Source: Plantactinospora soyae
GTDB taxonomy: Bacteria > Actinomycetota > Actinomycetes > Mycobacteriales > Micromonosporaceae
Direction: 5' to 3'
Assembly: GCF_014874095.1 (NCBI RefSeq)
Contig: NZ_JADBEB010000001.1
Span: 7,254,001-7,318,000, forward strand
Length of the DNA: 64,000 nt
The notes beneath the pieces were generated by a model. That model did no database searches, had not been told where the DNA came from, and saw only the letters and a list, made by a program, of their open reading frames with translations. A program made the translations under genes and the position numbers. This document shows, piece by piece, positions 8,117-17,338 of the stretch; position 1 is the first letter of the stretch, and the number at the start of each line of letters is the position of its first letter.

Positions 8117-8947
8117 TCAGGGGTTCCAGTCCACGAGAACCTGCACGCGGCCGAAGCGTTGCGCGATCAGGTCATCGCGTTGGATCGCCCAGAAGATGCT
8201 CGCGCCCGCGCCCGGCCTGCTGACGTTGCACTCGGCCAGTAGGACCCAGTCCTCGGCGTTGGGTGATGTCGTGCCGGCGGGTCGGTAGCCCGACCGCTCC
8301 GCCCTGATCGCCACGCTGGCGGCTGTCCCGACAGGATCGCCGCCGTTGTAGTCCGTGCCGTATCCGCCCAACAGCATCGGCGCTCCGCCCCACTGGTTCT
8401 CCCACACTTCGGCCAGTTCCTCGGAATGGGGATGTCCAGGGACCGGTGCCGCCCACGGAGGTGCCTGGAGCTCGACCGTGCCGACGAAGGGCAGCGAGAC
8501 ATCGACCGTAAGGTGCAGCTCGCCCTCTGGAAGCTCCCGGTAGACCCCGGCATACTCCGGCTCGTCGGGCGGGAAGGCGGAGGGGTACTTCTGTCGCTCC
8601 TCGACGGCCGCGCCGGCCGGCACGTACACCACGTCGCCCATGCCGTCCTCGTCAGGCCAGCCGAAGAAGAGCAGCCGGCCGTCAGACGGCAGCGGAAGAT
8701 CCGTCACGCCCGTCGGAAGGGCCGCGCAGTCGATGGTGGCGAGAAGGGGGCACTCGGGGTCCTCGGCGTCGGCAGGCAGCATTACCGGACCGCCGAACCG
8801 CCCCACGACCGGGCCATCCCCGCCCTCCGTCAGGAGCGCGCACGGGCGGACGAGGTCCATCCATCGCTCCACGTCGGCGGCCGGGATGTTCCTCCGCAGC
8901 GCCTCGGCGCGAATCTGGTCGAGGATCTTCACATTTCGCGAAATCAC
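8117..8947 (-). CDS. DUF1963 (YwqG-like) protein
   Basis: 276 residues. The central part matches DUF1963: GRFGGPVMLPAD near residue 50, then CPLLATIDCAALP, GRLLFFGWPDEDG and the late GGYGTDYNGGDP with a terminal FWAIQRDDLIAQRFGRVQV. The family is cytoplasmic and of unknown biochemical role; members often occur near polymorphic-toxin immunity or other accessory genes. The start is GTG 8947; a second in-frame GTG (before KILDQIRAE) is possible. It stands alone between the mannanase terminator and the FetB-like gene. Confidence 0.8.
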   Translation of the reverse strand: MISRNVKILDQIRAEALRRNIPAADVERWMDLVRPCALLTEGGDGPVVGRFGGPVMLPADAEDPECPLLATIDCAALPTGVTDLPLPSDGRLLFFGWPDEDGMGDVVYVPAGAAVEERQKYPSAFPPDEPEYAGVYRELPEGELHLTVDVSLPFVGTVELQAPPWAAPVPGHPHSEELAEVWENQWGGAPMLLGGYGTDYNGGDPVGTAASVAIRAERSGYRPAGTTSPNAEDWVLLAECNVSRPGAGASIFWAIQRDDLIAQRFGRVQVLVDWNP

Positions 8948-9134
8948 GGGAGAACGATAGAGCAGAGGCGCGACACTTTTCGGTGCCCTGCAACGGCTAC
9001 GGCGACGAGCGGCGCTGTTGCGTGGCGGATGGATGGCAGCGCTGAGCCGCGTCGGGAGTGGGGTCAGGTCGCTCGGGCCGGGTCACGGGCTTCGGCTCCG
9101 GCGGGATCTCGGTACCGACGGCGGACCGCCCGAC

Positions 9135-9893
9135 CTAACGGCGGAGCACACCTCGGGCGATCAGCTCGACCGTGGCCGCGATGGCGGCGGTCTCCACCGC
9201 CAGCAAGGCGATGAGGATCAGCAGCTGCGTTGCCCCGGCCTGGATCGGGCTCGCGCCTCCGAGCAGCACCCCGACGAACGCACCGGGAAGCGTGACAAGC
9301 CCGACTGTCCGGGTCTGGTCCAGCGCGGGAACCAGCGCCTGACCGGCGGAAGTCCGGCAGACCTCCAGGACAGCGTCCCGTTCACCGAACCCGAGCGCGA
9401 GTCCCGCCTCGTACTCGCCATGCCGGGCATGCAACTCGTCGAGAGCGCGTCGACCGGCCAGCGTGGTGGCGGTCATCGCCCCGCCGGTCAGGATTCCGGC
9501 CGTGGGTAGCACCGCCAGCGGTGTGGCGGGCAGCGCGTGACTCGCCACGAGCAGACCGAGGGCGGGAAACACCCCGAACCCGATCGGCACGGCCGCCGCC
9601 CACCGGGCACGCCTGGAGTTGATCCTTCGAGCCGAGGTAACCGAGGCCACGACGTACATGACGGCGATGAAGGCACCCGTGCTCCACCACGACGCGAGGA
9701 CGGCAACGATGATGAGCGAGACCACGCCGAGTTGCAGGACGGCCCGCACCGCCGCCCGCGCGACGGCCGGGCCGGACCCGAGCCGGGTCAGCCCGAACAC
9801 GGTCGCGGCGAACAAGGTCAACGCGGCCAGGACCAGGAACAGGACTGGCCCGACGTCGATCACGGTGCTGTCCATCGGCGCATTCTCGCCCAT
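9135..9893 (-). CDS. FetB/UPF0014-type ABC transporter permease
   Basis: 252 residues with about six to seven transmembrane helices: VGPVLFLVLAALTLFAATVF near the N-terminus, LGVVSLIIVAVLASWWSTGAF next, and QLLILIALLAVETAAIAATV near the end. The family motif region includes LPGAFVGVLLGGASPIQAGATQL. In E. coli FetB works with the ATPase FetA in metal (iron) efflux. No FetA-like ATPase is adjacent; the nearest ATPase (10719) is of the MacB/LolD type and belongs elsewhere. The start could be ATG 9875 instead of 9893. Confidence 0.8.
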   Translation of the reverse strand: MGENAPMDSTVIDVGPVLFLVLAALTLFAATVFGLTRLGSGPAVARAAVRAVLQLGVVSLIIVAVLASWWSTGAFIAVMYVVASVTSARRINSRRARWAAAVPIGFGVFPALGLLVASHALPATPLAVLPTAGILTGGAMTATTLAGRRALDELHARHGEYEAGLALGFGERDAVLEVCRTSAGQALVPALDQTRTVGLVTLPGAFVGVLLGGASPIQAGATQLLILIALLAVETAAIAATVELIARGVLRR

Positions 9894-10039
9894 GACGAAG
9901 CCGTCACGCGGTGACGGCCGGCACCTCGGTGACGGGACACGGATCCCGGCGAGGGCTGGTTGGCCTCCGCGTCGCCGCCGCGACCGCCACTTTCACGCAC
10001 CCCCGCAACGCTGCGGCCGGTCGTCTGATGTCGAGGACG

Positions 10040-10549
10040 TCAGGAACCCGTACCCGGGCCCGGCGATCCCTTGTCGGCCCTCGGCGGCTCGTACTGACGA
10101 CATGCTTCTCGAGCGCCACGCATCGCCGGCCCGTTCTCCGCCGCTCGCAGCTGGTCCGACAGCGGGAAGTTCCCGTCCTCGTCCGGGTCGGGGAACTCCG
10201 GTACGCCCTTCTCACGAACGCACGCGGAGTACCGACGCCGTTGCTGCATCTCTTCGGCCGTCCGCCCGTTCTCCTGGTCACCCGCCTTCTGGTTCCTCAC
10301 CAACCGCGCACACGGCTCCGGCACCTCGTAGTTGCGCAGAGAGTCGGGGAAGGTCCAGTTGTCCTCGTCGTCCCGGACCGGATCCGGAAAGTCGGGATAA
10401 CCGTTTGCCCGCATACAGTTTGCGACGTCGAGGGCCGTGGGGCCCTCAGCGGTGGGTGAAGCGGTCGGCTGGCCGCCGGAGGCGCCAGTGCAGCCGGTCA
10501 GGGCGACCATCGCCACTCCGACCGCGACGAGCGTACGTAGCTGATTCAT
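10040..10549 (-). CDS. Lipoprotein with duplicated PDFPDP motif
   Basis: 169 residues from ATG 10549. The lipobox LTGC places the lipidated cysteine at Cys20, followed by a Ser/Pro/Thr spacer. The exported part contains two copies of one motif: [13 protein letters not shown] at ~47-59 and [13 protein letters not shown] at ~109-121, suggesting an internal duplication. Similar lipoproteins in actinomycetes lie next to MacB-like ABC exporters, and here the gene is divergent from the ATPase of such a system (170 bases apart). Likely an envelope accessory subunit; the specific role is unknown. Confidence 0.75.
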   Translation of the reverse strand: MNQLRTLVAVGVAMVALTGCTGASGGQPTASPTAEGPTALDVANCMRANGYPDFPDPVRDDEDNWTFPDSLRNYEVPEPCARLVRNQKAGDQENGRTAEEMQQRRRYSACVREKGVPEFPDPDEDGNFPLSDQLRAAENGPAMRGAREACRQYEPPRADKGSPGPGTGS

Positions 10550-10718
10550 GTGCCCAGGCTCCCGACCAGGCACCCCAGCCCGCTCCCCCCAAATGTGGCG
10601 ACCCCGCACCCCCATTGTGGGGACCGGTTGGCAGCCTCCCGCACACCCCCGAAAGTGGGCGGCCGGAGTCGACCGTGGAGGGAAGCATGACGCGGTCCGG
10701 CGTACCAGCATGAGGGCC

Positions 10719-11384
10719 ATGACGGTGCTGGAGCTGCACGACGTACGCAAGACGTATCCCGGTGAGCCCCCGGTCGAGTCGGTACGTGGTGTGAGCCTGA
10801 CCGTGCAGCCGGGCGACATGCTCGCCGTCCGGGGGCCGTCGGGATCAGGCAAGTCGACGCTGTTGAATCTGATGGCCGCCCTGGATCGGCCGACCGGCGG
10901 CTCGGTCCGGCTGGCCGGGCAACCCGTCGAGCAGTTGACCGACCGGCAGTTGGCCGGGCTGCGCGCCCATCGGGTCGGCGTCGTCTTCCAACAGTTCTTC
11001 CTGCTCGAATCGCTGAACGCGGTGGAGAATGTGGCCACCGGACTGCTCTACCGAGGGGTGCCACCCCGGCATCGCCGCGCGGCGGCCACCGAGGCGCTGC
11101 GCCGGGTCGGTCTCCGCCATCGGACGCAGCACCGGGTCCCCAAACTCTCCGGCGGGGAGCGTCAGCGGGTGGCCATCGCCCGCGCGCTGGTCGGCAGACC
11201 GGCGATCGTGTTCGCCGACGAGCCCACCGGCAACCTCGACTCGAGCACCGGCGCGGAGATCCTCGCCCTGATCCACGAGCTGAACGCGGACGGCACCACC
11301 TTTGTGATCGTCACCCACGAGGAGGCGGTGGCGAAGGCGTGCCGGACCCGGATCACAATGAGCGATGGCCGGATCGTGGCGTGA
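10719..11384 (+). CDS. MacB/LolD-type ABC transporter ATP-binding protein
   Basis: 221 residues from ATG 10719 (an in-frame ATG lies nine bases earlier). Walker A is GPSGSGKST, the Q-loop [17 protein letters not shown], the signature [15 protein letters not shown], Walker [14 protein letters not shown] and the H-loop VTHEE. The length and the missing membrane domain fit the LolD/MacB ATPase class. Its permease and adaptor are probably the genes at 14937 and 13841, on the same strand but separated by a convergent two-component operon that ends 10 bases downstream. Confidence 0.9.
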   Translation: MTVLELHDVRKTYPGEPPVESVRGVSLTVQPGDMLAVRGPSGSGKSTLLNLMAALDRPTGGSVRLAGQPVEQLTDRQLAGLRAHRVGVVFQQFFLLESLNAVENVATGLLYRGVPPRHRRAAATEALRRVGLRHRTQHRVPKLSGGERQRVAIARALVGRPAIVFADEPTGNLDSSTGAEILALIHELNADGTTFVIVTHEEAVAKACRTRITMSDGRIVA

Positions 11385-11393
11385 CCGCTCGCG

Positions 11394-12053
11394 TCACTCC
11401 TCGTTGCGCAGTGCCTCGCCAAGCGGCACCAACCCCTGCTGTAGTCCGAAGATCGCCGCCTGGGTCCGGTCCTGGAGATCCAGCTTGGCCAGGATGCTGG
11501 ACACGTACGATTTCACCGTCTGCTCGCCGAGTGAGAGCGCGCGGGCGATCTCCCGGTTCGACCGCCCCCGGGACAGCGCGGCGAGCACGTCCCGTTCCCG
11601 GGCCGACAGCCTCGCGAGTGGTCCGGTCCCGTCGTTGGCCCGGACGCTGCGGACCAGCATCGCGGCAACGTCCGGATCGAGTACGCTGCCGCCGCTGGCG
11701 GCGGCCCGTACCGCCGCCACGACCGTGTCGACGGCGGTGGTCTTCGACAGGTAGGACGCGGCACCGGCGCGGACCGCGTCCATTGCCCGGTCCTCGGCGG
11801 GGAACGAGGTGAGCACGATGACGGCGGTCGGGTCCGCCCGTTCGCGCAGGGCGTGCAGCACGGCCATCCCGTCCAGACCCGGCATCACCATGTCCAGCAG
11901 GACCACGTCCGGCCGCAGCGCGCTGATCCGGGTGAGCGCCGTCTTCCCGTCGGCGCACTCACCGACCACCTCGAAGTCGGGCTCCTGGTCGAGCACGAAC
12001 CGCAGCCCCTGGCGGACCACCTCGTGGTCGTCCACGACCAGGATCCGGATCAT
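11394..12053 (-). CDS. NarL/FixJ response regulator
   Basis: 219 residues. Receiver domain with acidic pocket Asp8/Asp9, phospho-acceptor Asp54 (VVLLDMVMPG), Thr in IVLTSFP and Lys in LSKTTAV. C-terminal LuxR-type helix-turn-helix (~150-205: LSARERDVLAALSRGRSNREIARALS). The start overlaps the kinase stop (ATGA), so the two are coupled. Its position between ATPase and adaptor of the MacAB-like system suggests that the system is its target. Confidence 0.9.
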   Translation of the reverse strand: MIRILVVDDHEVVRQGLRFVLDQEPDFEVVGECADGKTALTRISALRPDVVLLDMVMPGLDGMAVLHALRERADPTAVIVLTSFPAEDRAMDAVRAGAASYLSKTTAVDTVVAAVRAAASGGSVLDPDVAAMLVRSVRANDGTGPLARLSARERDVLAALSRGRSNREIARALSLGEQTVKSYVSSILAKLDLQDRTQAAIFGLQQGLVPLGEALRNEE

Positions 12054-13609
12054 CCGGCACCCGCCGGCAGCAGCACCCGTACCGTCGTCCCTCGTTCCGG
12101 CGCGCTGACCAGGTCCAGCGTTCCACCCAGCTCGCCGACGCGTTCGCGCATCAACGTGAGGCCCATCCCATGCCTGTCAGCCGTCGCCGCTGGGTCGAAG
12201 CCCCGCCCGTCGTCCTGGACCGTCACCGCCACCTGCCCGCGGATGGCGGCGACCCGCAGCTCTATCGTGCCCGGCTCGGCGTGCCGTACGGCGTTGCCGA
12301 GCGCCTCCTGGACCACCCGCAGCACGGCGTGCTCGACCGGGGCGTCGAGCCAGGGCGGCTCGATCGAGGTGGCGATCGTTATGCCGAGCCGCACCTCATA
12401 CGCCCGGCACAGCTCGGCCAGCGCCTCGGCCAGACCGGCGTCCTCCAGGGCGACCGGCCGCAGCTCCAGCAGCATCGCCCGCATCTCCCGCATCGTGCGC
12501 TCCAGGGACCGCTCCAGGGACTCGGCCTGCGGTCGCAGTTCGGCACTCGTCCGCAGCGCCTTGCGCAGACCGCCCGCCAGCAGGCTGGCGGAGAAGAGCT
12601 CCTGTGTCATCGAGTCGTGCAACTCCCGGGCGATCCTGGTCCGCTCGGCCCGCCGCGCCTCGGAGCCCGCCGCCCTCCGTTCCGCCTGCCGGGCCGCCTC
12701 CAGCCGTTCGGCCATCGCGTTGAACGCCTGCTCCAGTCGACCCACCTCGTCGGCGCCGGAGACGGGGAGCCGGGCCCCCAGGTCGCCGCCGGCCATCGCC
12801 GAGGTGGCCCCGGCCAGCCGTCGGATCCGTCGAATCAGCCGACCGGTGCTGAACAGCCCGAACAGCGCGCCGACCGGAAGCAGCAGGACCAGGACGACCG
12901 CGCCGGGTAGGACCAGGGAACCGATTCCCGGAACGATGGCGTCCTCGGGTTTCCGTCCACCCTCTCCCGCCGCGCTGGTGGTTCCGTTGACCGGCTTGCT
13001 CGCGTCGCGCTTTCGAGCCGGGTCCGGGTCCCACAGCAGGGCGTACGCGATCCCGATCACCCGGCGGGTTCCCGTCGGGTCGGTGATCTCCACCGGCTCG
13101 GCGGCCCAACTCGCCGGCCGCCCGTTCGCCTCCGTCCGACCGCCGCGCGCCGAGTCGCTGATCGCCTCGGCGGGCAGCCGGAGGTTCCGGGCGACGTGGC
13201 CACCAGGCCCGCTGCCGACGACGCGACCGTCCACGGTCGCCAGTGCCCGCAGGTGGTCGCTTACCCCGTCTCTGTGTTGCTCCGGCTGCGACGGCCCGGC
13301 GACGACGGTCGCCGCCGCGACGAGCAGTTTCTCGTCCGAGCTGCCGAGCAGTCTGCCGGCGGCGGCCACGCTCGCATCGTCGCCCGCGGCGGCTGCGGTC
13401 TGCAACGCCAGGAACTCCGCCTTGCCCTGGCGGGCGGTGTCCTGGGCTTCGATCGCGCGCTGCCGCGCCTGCTCGAGGGTGTCGTTCGCGGCACCGATCC
13501 GCGGCACCATGACCGCCAGCACGGCCGTCTCGACGACAAGTACGGCGGCCGCCGAGACGAGCACGTACGACACGGCCATCCGGGACCGGAGACCGAAACG
13601 GGAGAACAT
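12050..13609 (-). CDS. Sensor histidine kinase, HisKA_3 type
   Basis: 519 residues from ATG 13609. TM1 is at ~12-36 and TM2 at ~228-252, enclosing a ~190-residue extracytoplasmic sensor region. A HAMP domain (~253-308) contains RRIRRLAGATSAMAGGDLG. The dimerisation/phospho-acceptor helix carries His331 (RIARELHDSMTQEL). The HATPase domain (~400-519) has EALGNAVRHA (N-box), DDGRGFD (G1) and GMGLTLMRERV. Many alanine and glutamine residues in the sensor region suggest helical structure. It would phosphorylate the regulator at 11394. Confidence 0.9.
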   Translation of the reverse strand: MFSRFGLRSRMAVSYVLVSAAAVLVVETAVLAVMVPRIGAANDTLEQARQRAIEAQDTARQGKAEFLALQTAAAAGDDASVAAAGRLLGSSDEKLLVAAATVVAGPSQPEQHRDGVSDHLRALATVDGRVVGSGPGGHVARNLRLPAEAISDSARGGRTEANGRPASWAAEPVEITDPTGTRRVIGIAYALLWDPDPARKRDASKPVNGTTSAAGEGGRKPEDAIVPGIGSLVLPGAVVLVLLLPVGALFGLFSTGRLIRRIRRLAGATSAMAGGDLGARLPVSGADEVGRLEQAFNAMAERLEAARQAERRAAGSEARRAERTRIARELHDSMTQELFSASLLAGGLRKALRTSAELRPQAESLERSLERTMREMRAMLLELRPVALEDAGLAEALAELCRAYEVRLGITIATSIEPPWLDAPVEHAVLRVVQEALGNAVRHAEPGTIELRVAAIRGQVAVTVQDDGRGFDPAATADRHGMGLTLMRERVGELGGTLDLVSAPERGTTVRVLLPAGAG

Positions 13610-13840
13610 CGACCGCCTCCAAGGGAACGGAGTCGTTCCGCGATCCAGGCTACCGAGCGGAGGCGGCGCTTCCAGTGCTCCGACCTCCCCGAATAAGAGG
13701 GGGCCCGGACACCTCTTCCGGGGGAAGTGCTCACCCGGCGAGGCGGGCCATCGTGGGCGGATGAACGGACGCAGCGATCGTGCCCGCCCGGCACGCGGCC
13801 ACACCCCTACCCCGCGCCGACGACGCGAAGGGTCGGCGAG

Positions 13841-14950
13841 ATGAGCCGCAGACGTACGACGGTGGTGACCGGGGTGGCAGTCGCCGCCGGCCTGGCCGGA
13901 GCAGCGGGCATCCTGGTGACGAACAGCCGGGCGCAGGACGTCGAGGGGCCTCCGGCGACCACCGTGAGCACCGGAACCGCCGAGGTACGCACCGCCGACC
14001 TGTCGGAGCGTACCCAGGTCAACGGCACGCTCGGCTACGCGGGCGCGTACCAGGTGATCGCGCCGGGTCCCGGAATCCTCACCCGGTTGCCGGCCGCCGG
14101 CCAGACCGTACGTCGGGGCAGGGTCCTCTACGAGGTCGACGGCAAGCCGGTAGTGCTGATGTACGGCAGCCGCCCCTCCTGGCGCACTCTCGAGATCGGC
14201 ATCGACGACGGCGCCGACGTTCAACAACTGGAGGCCAACCTCAAGGCTCTCGGGCACGGCGATCGGATGACCGTGGACCGGCGTTTCAGCCTCGCTACCC
14301 ACTACGCGCTCCGCCGCTGGCAGCGGGACGCCGGCCTGGCGGTGACCGGTGCACTACCACTCGGGCGGGTCGTCTTCATGCCCGACGCGATCCGGATCGC
14401 CGGCCACGACCTCGGACTGGGTACCCAGGTGCAGCCGGGCGTGCCGGTGCTACGCGGCACCAGCGAGCAGTCGGCGGTCACCATGGCGCTCTCGCCACAG
14501 CAACTGCCCAGCGCGAAGGTGGACGACCCGGTCCTGGTGACCCTGCCCGACGGGGCGACCCGGGACGGGAAGATCACCCACATCGGTGCGGTCGCCGCCA
14601 CGTCCAGCGGGTCGGACGGCAGCGCCAACTCCGCCGGTGGCGACATCTCGACCGGGCCGACGGTGCCGGTGACGGTGCGGATGACCGGAGCCGTCAGCGG
14701 CTTCCTGGACCAGGCCCCGGTACGCGTCGCGATAACCGTCCAGTCCCGCCGCGGCGTGCTGACGGTACCGATCACCGCGCTCAACGCCGTACCCGGCGGC
14801 CAGTACGAGGTCGTCGTGGTCGACGGCGGGACGAGCCGGCGGGTGTCGGTACGGACCGGACTGTTCGACGAGACCGCCGGACTGGTCGAGGTGAGCGGGC
14901 ACGATCTGACCCAGGGCCAGCAGGTGCGGGTGCCCCGTGACAACGCCTGA
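13841..14950 (+). CDS. Periplasmic-adaptor-like protein with peptidoglycan-binding domain
   Basis: 369 residues from ATG 13841. A single N-terminal helix (~5-27) anchors or exports it. A HlyD/MacA-like beta-barrel and lipoyl part begins around TQVNGTLGYAGAYQVIAP. A peptidoglycan-binding type-1 domain lies at ~125-175 (GADVQQLEANLKALGHGD, ALRRWQRDAGLAVTGAL). The C-terminal half (PTVPVTVRMTG, VLTVPITALNAVPGGQYEVVVVDGG) is the MacA-type membrane-proximal domain. In Gram-positive bacteria such proteins pair with MacB-like permeases. The 3' end overlaps the permease gene by 14 bases. Confidence 0.85.
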   Translation: MSRRRTTVVTGVAVAAGLAGAAGILVTNSRAQDVEGPPATTVSTGTAEVRTADLSERTQVNGTLGYAGAYQVIAPGPGILTRLPAAGQTVRRGRVLYEVDGKPVVLMYGSRPSWRTLEIGIDDGADVQQLEANLKALGHGDRMTVDRRFSLATHYALRRWQRDAGLAVTGALPLGRVVFMPDAIRIAGHDLGLGTQVQPGVPVLRGTSEQSAVTMALSPQQLPSAKVDDPVLVTLPDGATRDGKITHIGAVAATSSGSDGSANSAGGDISTGPTVPVTVRMTGAVSGFLDQAPVRVAITVQSRRGVLTVPITALNAVPGGQYEVVVVDGGTSRRVSVRTGLFDETAGLVEVSGHDLTQGQQVRVPRDNA

Positions 14951-16133
14951 TTCGCCGCGTAGCCGACTGCGCACCCGAGACCTGCTGCCGACCGGCACCC
15001 TGGGACTCCGCTCCCGCCGAGTACGCGCCCTGCTCTCCGGCCTCGGCATCGCGATCGGCATCGCCTCGGTCGTGTCGGTGATCGGGCTGACCCGGTCCAG
15101 CCAGTCCCATCTACTGGCCCAGATCGACCAGCTCGGCACCAACCTGCTGACCGTCGGCAACGGCACCGACTCCAACGGTGCCGAGACGCGACTCCCGACC
15201 AGCGCGACGCCGATGATCCGGCAGATCCCCGCCGTACGGTCGGTGGCGCCGACCGCGAAGCTGAGCAGCAACATCTACCGCAACGACCGGGTGCCCGCCG
15301 GCCGGACCGGTGGACGGGCGGTACGCGCCTGCGACGCCTCGCTGCTCGCCACGCTCGACGGGTCACTGCTCACCGGCACGTTCCTGGACGCCGGCCCGTA
15401 CCCGGTCACCGTGCTCGGCTACCAGGCCGCCACGACGCTCGGCATCGACGACGTCAGCGCGGGTCCCCGGGTGTGGCTCGGCAACCACTGGTACACCGTC
15501 GTCGGCATCCTCACACCGTTCCCGCTCGCGCCGGAGATCGACCAGTCCGCCCTGGTGTCGTTCGCCTCGGCCGAACACCTCCTCGGGTACGACGGTCACC
15601 CGAGCCGGCTCTACCTGCGTACCGACCCCGAGCGGGTGACAGACGTCGCGGGGCTGCTCGCCGGCACCGCCAACCCGGTCGACCCGGCCCGGGTGGAGGT
15701 CAGCCGACCGTCGGAGGTGCTCACCGCCCAACTCGCGGTGAAGGAAGCCGGCGCCGGCCTGTTCCTCGGACTCAGCGCCATCGCGCTACTGGTCGGCGCA
15801 ATCGGGATCGCCAACGTCATGGTGATCTCGGTGCTGGAACGGCGTACCGAGATCGGGCTGCGTCGGGCGCTCGGCGCGACACGCGGCCACGTCGCGGCGC
15901 AGTTCCTCACCGAGGCGCTGGTGCTCTCCACTCTCGGCGGGGGCGCCGGCATTGCCGTCGGCACCGGCGTGACGACGGCGATCTCCGTCCACCAGGGCTG
16001 GATCGTCCTGATCCCGCCCGGGGCGCTCTGGGGCGCGACCGCCGTCTCAGTCGCCGCCGGGATGATCGCGGGGCTCTATCCCGCGCTACGCGCCGCCAAC
16101 GTCCCTCCCACCGACGCCCTACGGACATCCTGA
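14937..16133 (+). CDS. MacB-like FtsX-domain ABC permease
   Basis: 398 residues from GTG 14937. TM1 is at ~30-52 (VRALLSGLGIAIGIASVVSVIGL), followed by a MacB periplasmic core domain (~60-265) and three C-terminal helices with the FtsX signature (GAIGIANVMVISVLERRTEIGLRRALGATRGHVAAQFL). Lacks its own nucleotide-binding domain; the ATPase at 10719 is the probable partner. Together they would export a peptide, lipid or antibiotic, or signal through the envelope, using energy from ATP. Confidence 0.88.
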   Translation: MTTPDSPRSRLRTRDLLPTGTLGLRSRRVRALLSGLGIAIGIASVVSVIGLTRSSQSHLLAQIDQLGTNLLTVGNGTDSNGAETRLPTSATPMIRQIPAVRSVAPTAKLSSNIYRNDRVPAGRTGGRAVRACDASLLATLDGSLLTGTFLDAGPYPVTVLGYQAATTLGIDDVSAGPRVWLGNHWYTVVGILTPFPLAPEIDQSALVSFASAEHLLGYDGHPSRLYLRTDPERVTDVAGLLAGTANPVDPARVEVSRPSEVLTAQLAVKEAGAGLFLGLSAIALLVGAIGIANVMVISVLERRTEIGLRRALGATRGHVAAQFLTEALVLSTLGGGAGIAVGTGVTTAISVHQGWIVLIPPGALWGATAVSVAAGMIAGLYPALRAANVPPTDALRTS

Positions 16134-16416
16134 CCCACCGGATCAGCCGGATGCGGTGTTGCTCCCACCGGTCGTCGCGGCCACCGCCGCAAAGCTTGGT
16201 GCGGACCCGGTCTGCCTCCGGGATCCTGGACATCATCAGCCTCGTCGGCAAGCTCGACTCCCTGACGTCCACATCGAAGAGTTCCGCCAACGGCTTCGGC
16301 GAGATCAGCGGCGACTGCCCGCTGCCCGAACTGCCCACCGTTCCTGCCCTGCCCCACTGACACCGCGAGTCCCCGTCCCGCCGAGCTGCGAATTGGATCA
16401 ACGTAGAGGTGACCCG
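16134..16416. other. Intergenic stretch without a supported gene
   Basis: A plus-strand frame ending at 16360 reads ILDIISLVGKLDSLTSTSK near its end but has no ribosome-binding site or start that I trust. I see no clear terminator after the permease gene. Confidence 0.35.
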
Positions 16417-16797
16417 ATGAACGAACGACCGGCCGACGTCACGGTCGAGAGCCTTCTCGCCAAGTTCTCCCAAACCTCCTACGGCGAACTGCTGCACGAC
16501 GACCAGCGCCGCCGGCACCTGCTGGCCACGATGATGGCGGACAGCACCAACCCGATCTTGAAGGAAATGGGCGAGCAGCTACGGGACGGAGTGACCACCC
16601 CGGGGCAGCTCATCTCCGTACCGGCGTACTGGGAAGAGCTTCAGCACGGCTACCGGGGTCTCGCGGAGGTCCCACAAACTGCGGTCAGGCGAGGCCGGCG
16701 TCGTGGGCGAGAAGGGCGATCTGGGTACGGTTGTCGAGGTCGAGCTTGGTCAGGATGTGCGAGACGTGGGTCTTCACGGTGGCCAGGGTCATGTTGA
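16417..16797 (+). CDS. Small hypothetical protein, 3' end antisense to a regulator gene
   Basis: Up to 126 residues from ATG 16417, with GAGGTGA upstream. The first ~88 residues look genuine: acidic and helical, with VESLLAKFSQTSYGELLHDD and ISVPAYWEELQHGYRGLAEV. After about residue 88 the sequence becomes arginine/glycine-rich and lies antisense to the 3' end of the response regulator gene. The native C-terminus was probably lost by truncation or a frameshift. Function unknown. Confidence 0.5.
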   Translation: MNERPADVTVESLLAKFSQTSYGELLHDDQRRRHLLATMMADSTNPILKEMGEQLRDGVTTPGQLISVPAYWEELQHGYRGLAEVPQTAVRRGRRRGREGRSGYGCRGRAWSGCARRGSSRWPGSC

Positions 16798-17338
16798 GTG
16801 CCTTGGCTGTCTCGTTGTTGTTCCGGCCCTGGGCGATCGCCACCACGACGTCGTGTTCGCGCGGGCTGAGCGCGGCGAGGGTGGCCCGGGCGCGGGCGTA
16901 GCTGCCCGCCTGGACGGCGACCCGGTCCATCAGGCGACGGGTGATCCGTGGCGACAGGATCGGCTCACCCGCGGCGACCTGCCGGATCGCCTCGGCGATC
17001 CGGGGTGGCGGGGTGTCCTTGAGCAGGAAACCGCTGGCTCCGGCGCGCAGCGCGTGCAGGATGTTCTCGTCGGTGTCGAAGGTGGTCAGCACGATGACCT
17101 CGGGCGGGCGCGGGCGGGCCCGCAGGCGGCGGGTCGCGGTGATGCCGTCGACCCGGGGCATGCGCAGGTCCATCAGTACGACGTCGGGGCCGTGTGCGTC
17201 GGTCGCGGCGGGGGCCTCGTCACCGTCGGCGGCCTCACCGACCACGGCGATGCCCGGGGCGCCGTCGAGCATCATGGTCAGCCCGGCGCGGACGAGCGCG
17301 TCGTCATCGACGACGAGCACGCGTACCGGCGGGGTCAT
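16685..17338 (-). CDS. NarL/FixJ response regulator
   Basis: 217 residues from ATG 17338, which overlaps the kinase stop (ATGA). The receiver domain has Asp11-13, phospho-acceptor Asp57 (VVLMDLRMPRVDG) and Lys in LLKDTPPPR. The LuxR-type helix-turn-helix lies at ~150-210 (LSPREHDVVVAIAQGRNNNETAKALNMT). Forms a two-component system with the kinase at 17335. Targets are unknown; the divergent DUF6069 gene upstream of the kinase is a candidate. Confidence 0.9.
   Translation of the reverse strand: MTPPVRVLVVDDDALVRAGLTMMLDGAPGIAVVGEAADGDEAPAATDAHGPDVVLMDLRMPRVDGITATRRLRARPRPPEVIVLTTFDTDENILHALRAGASGFLLKDTPPPRIAEAIRQVAAGEPILSPRITRRLMDRVAVQAGSYARARATLAALSPREHDVVVAIAQGRNNNETAKALNMTLATVKTHVSHILTKLDLDNRTQIALLAHDAGLA

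Noticed and set aside
7874-8288. Overlapping plus-strand frames before the DUF1963 gene
   Set aside because: They run antisense into a clear DUF1963 gene and have low-complexity composition.
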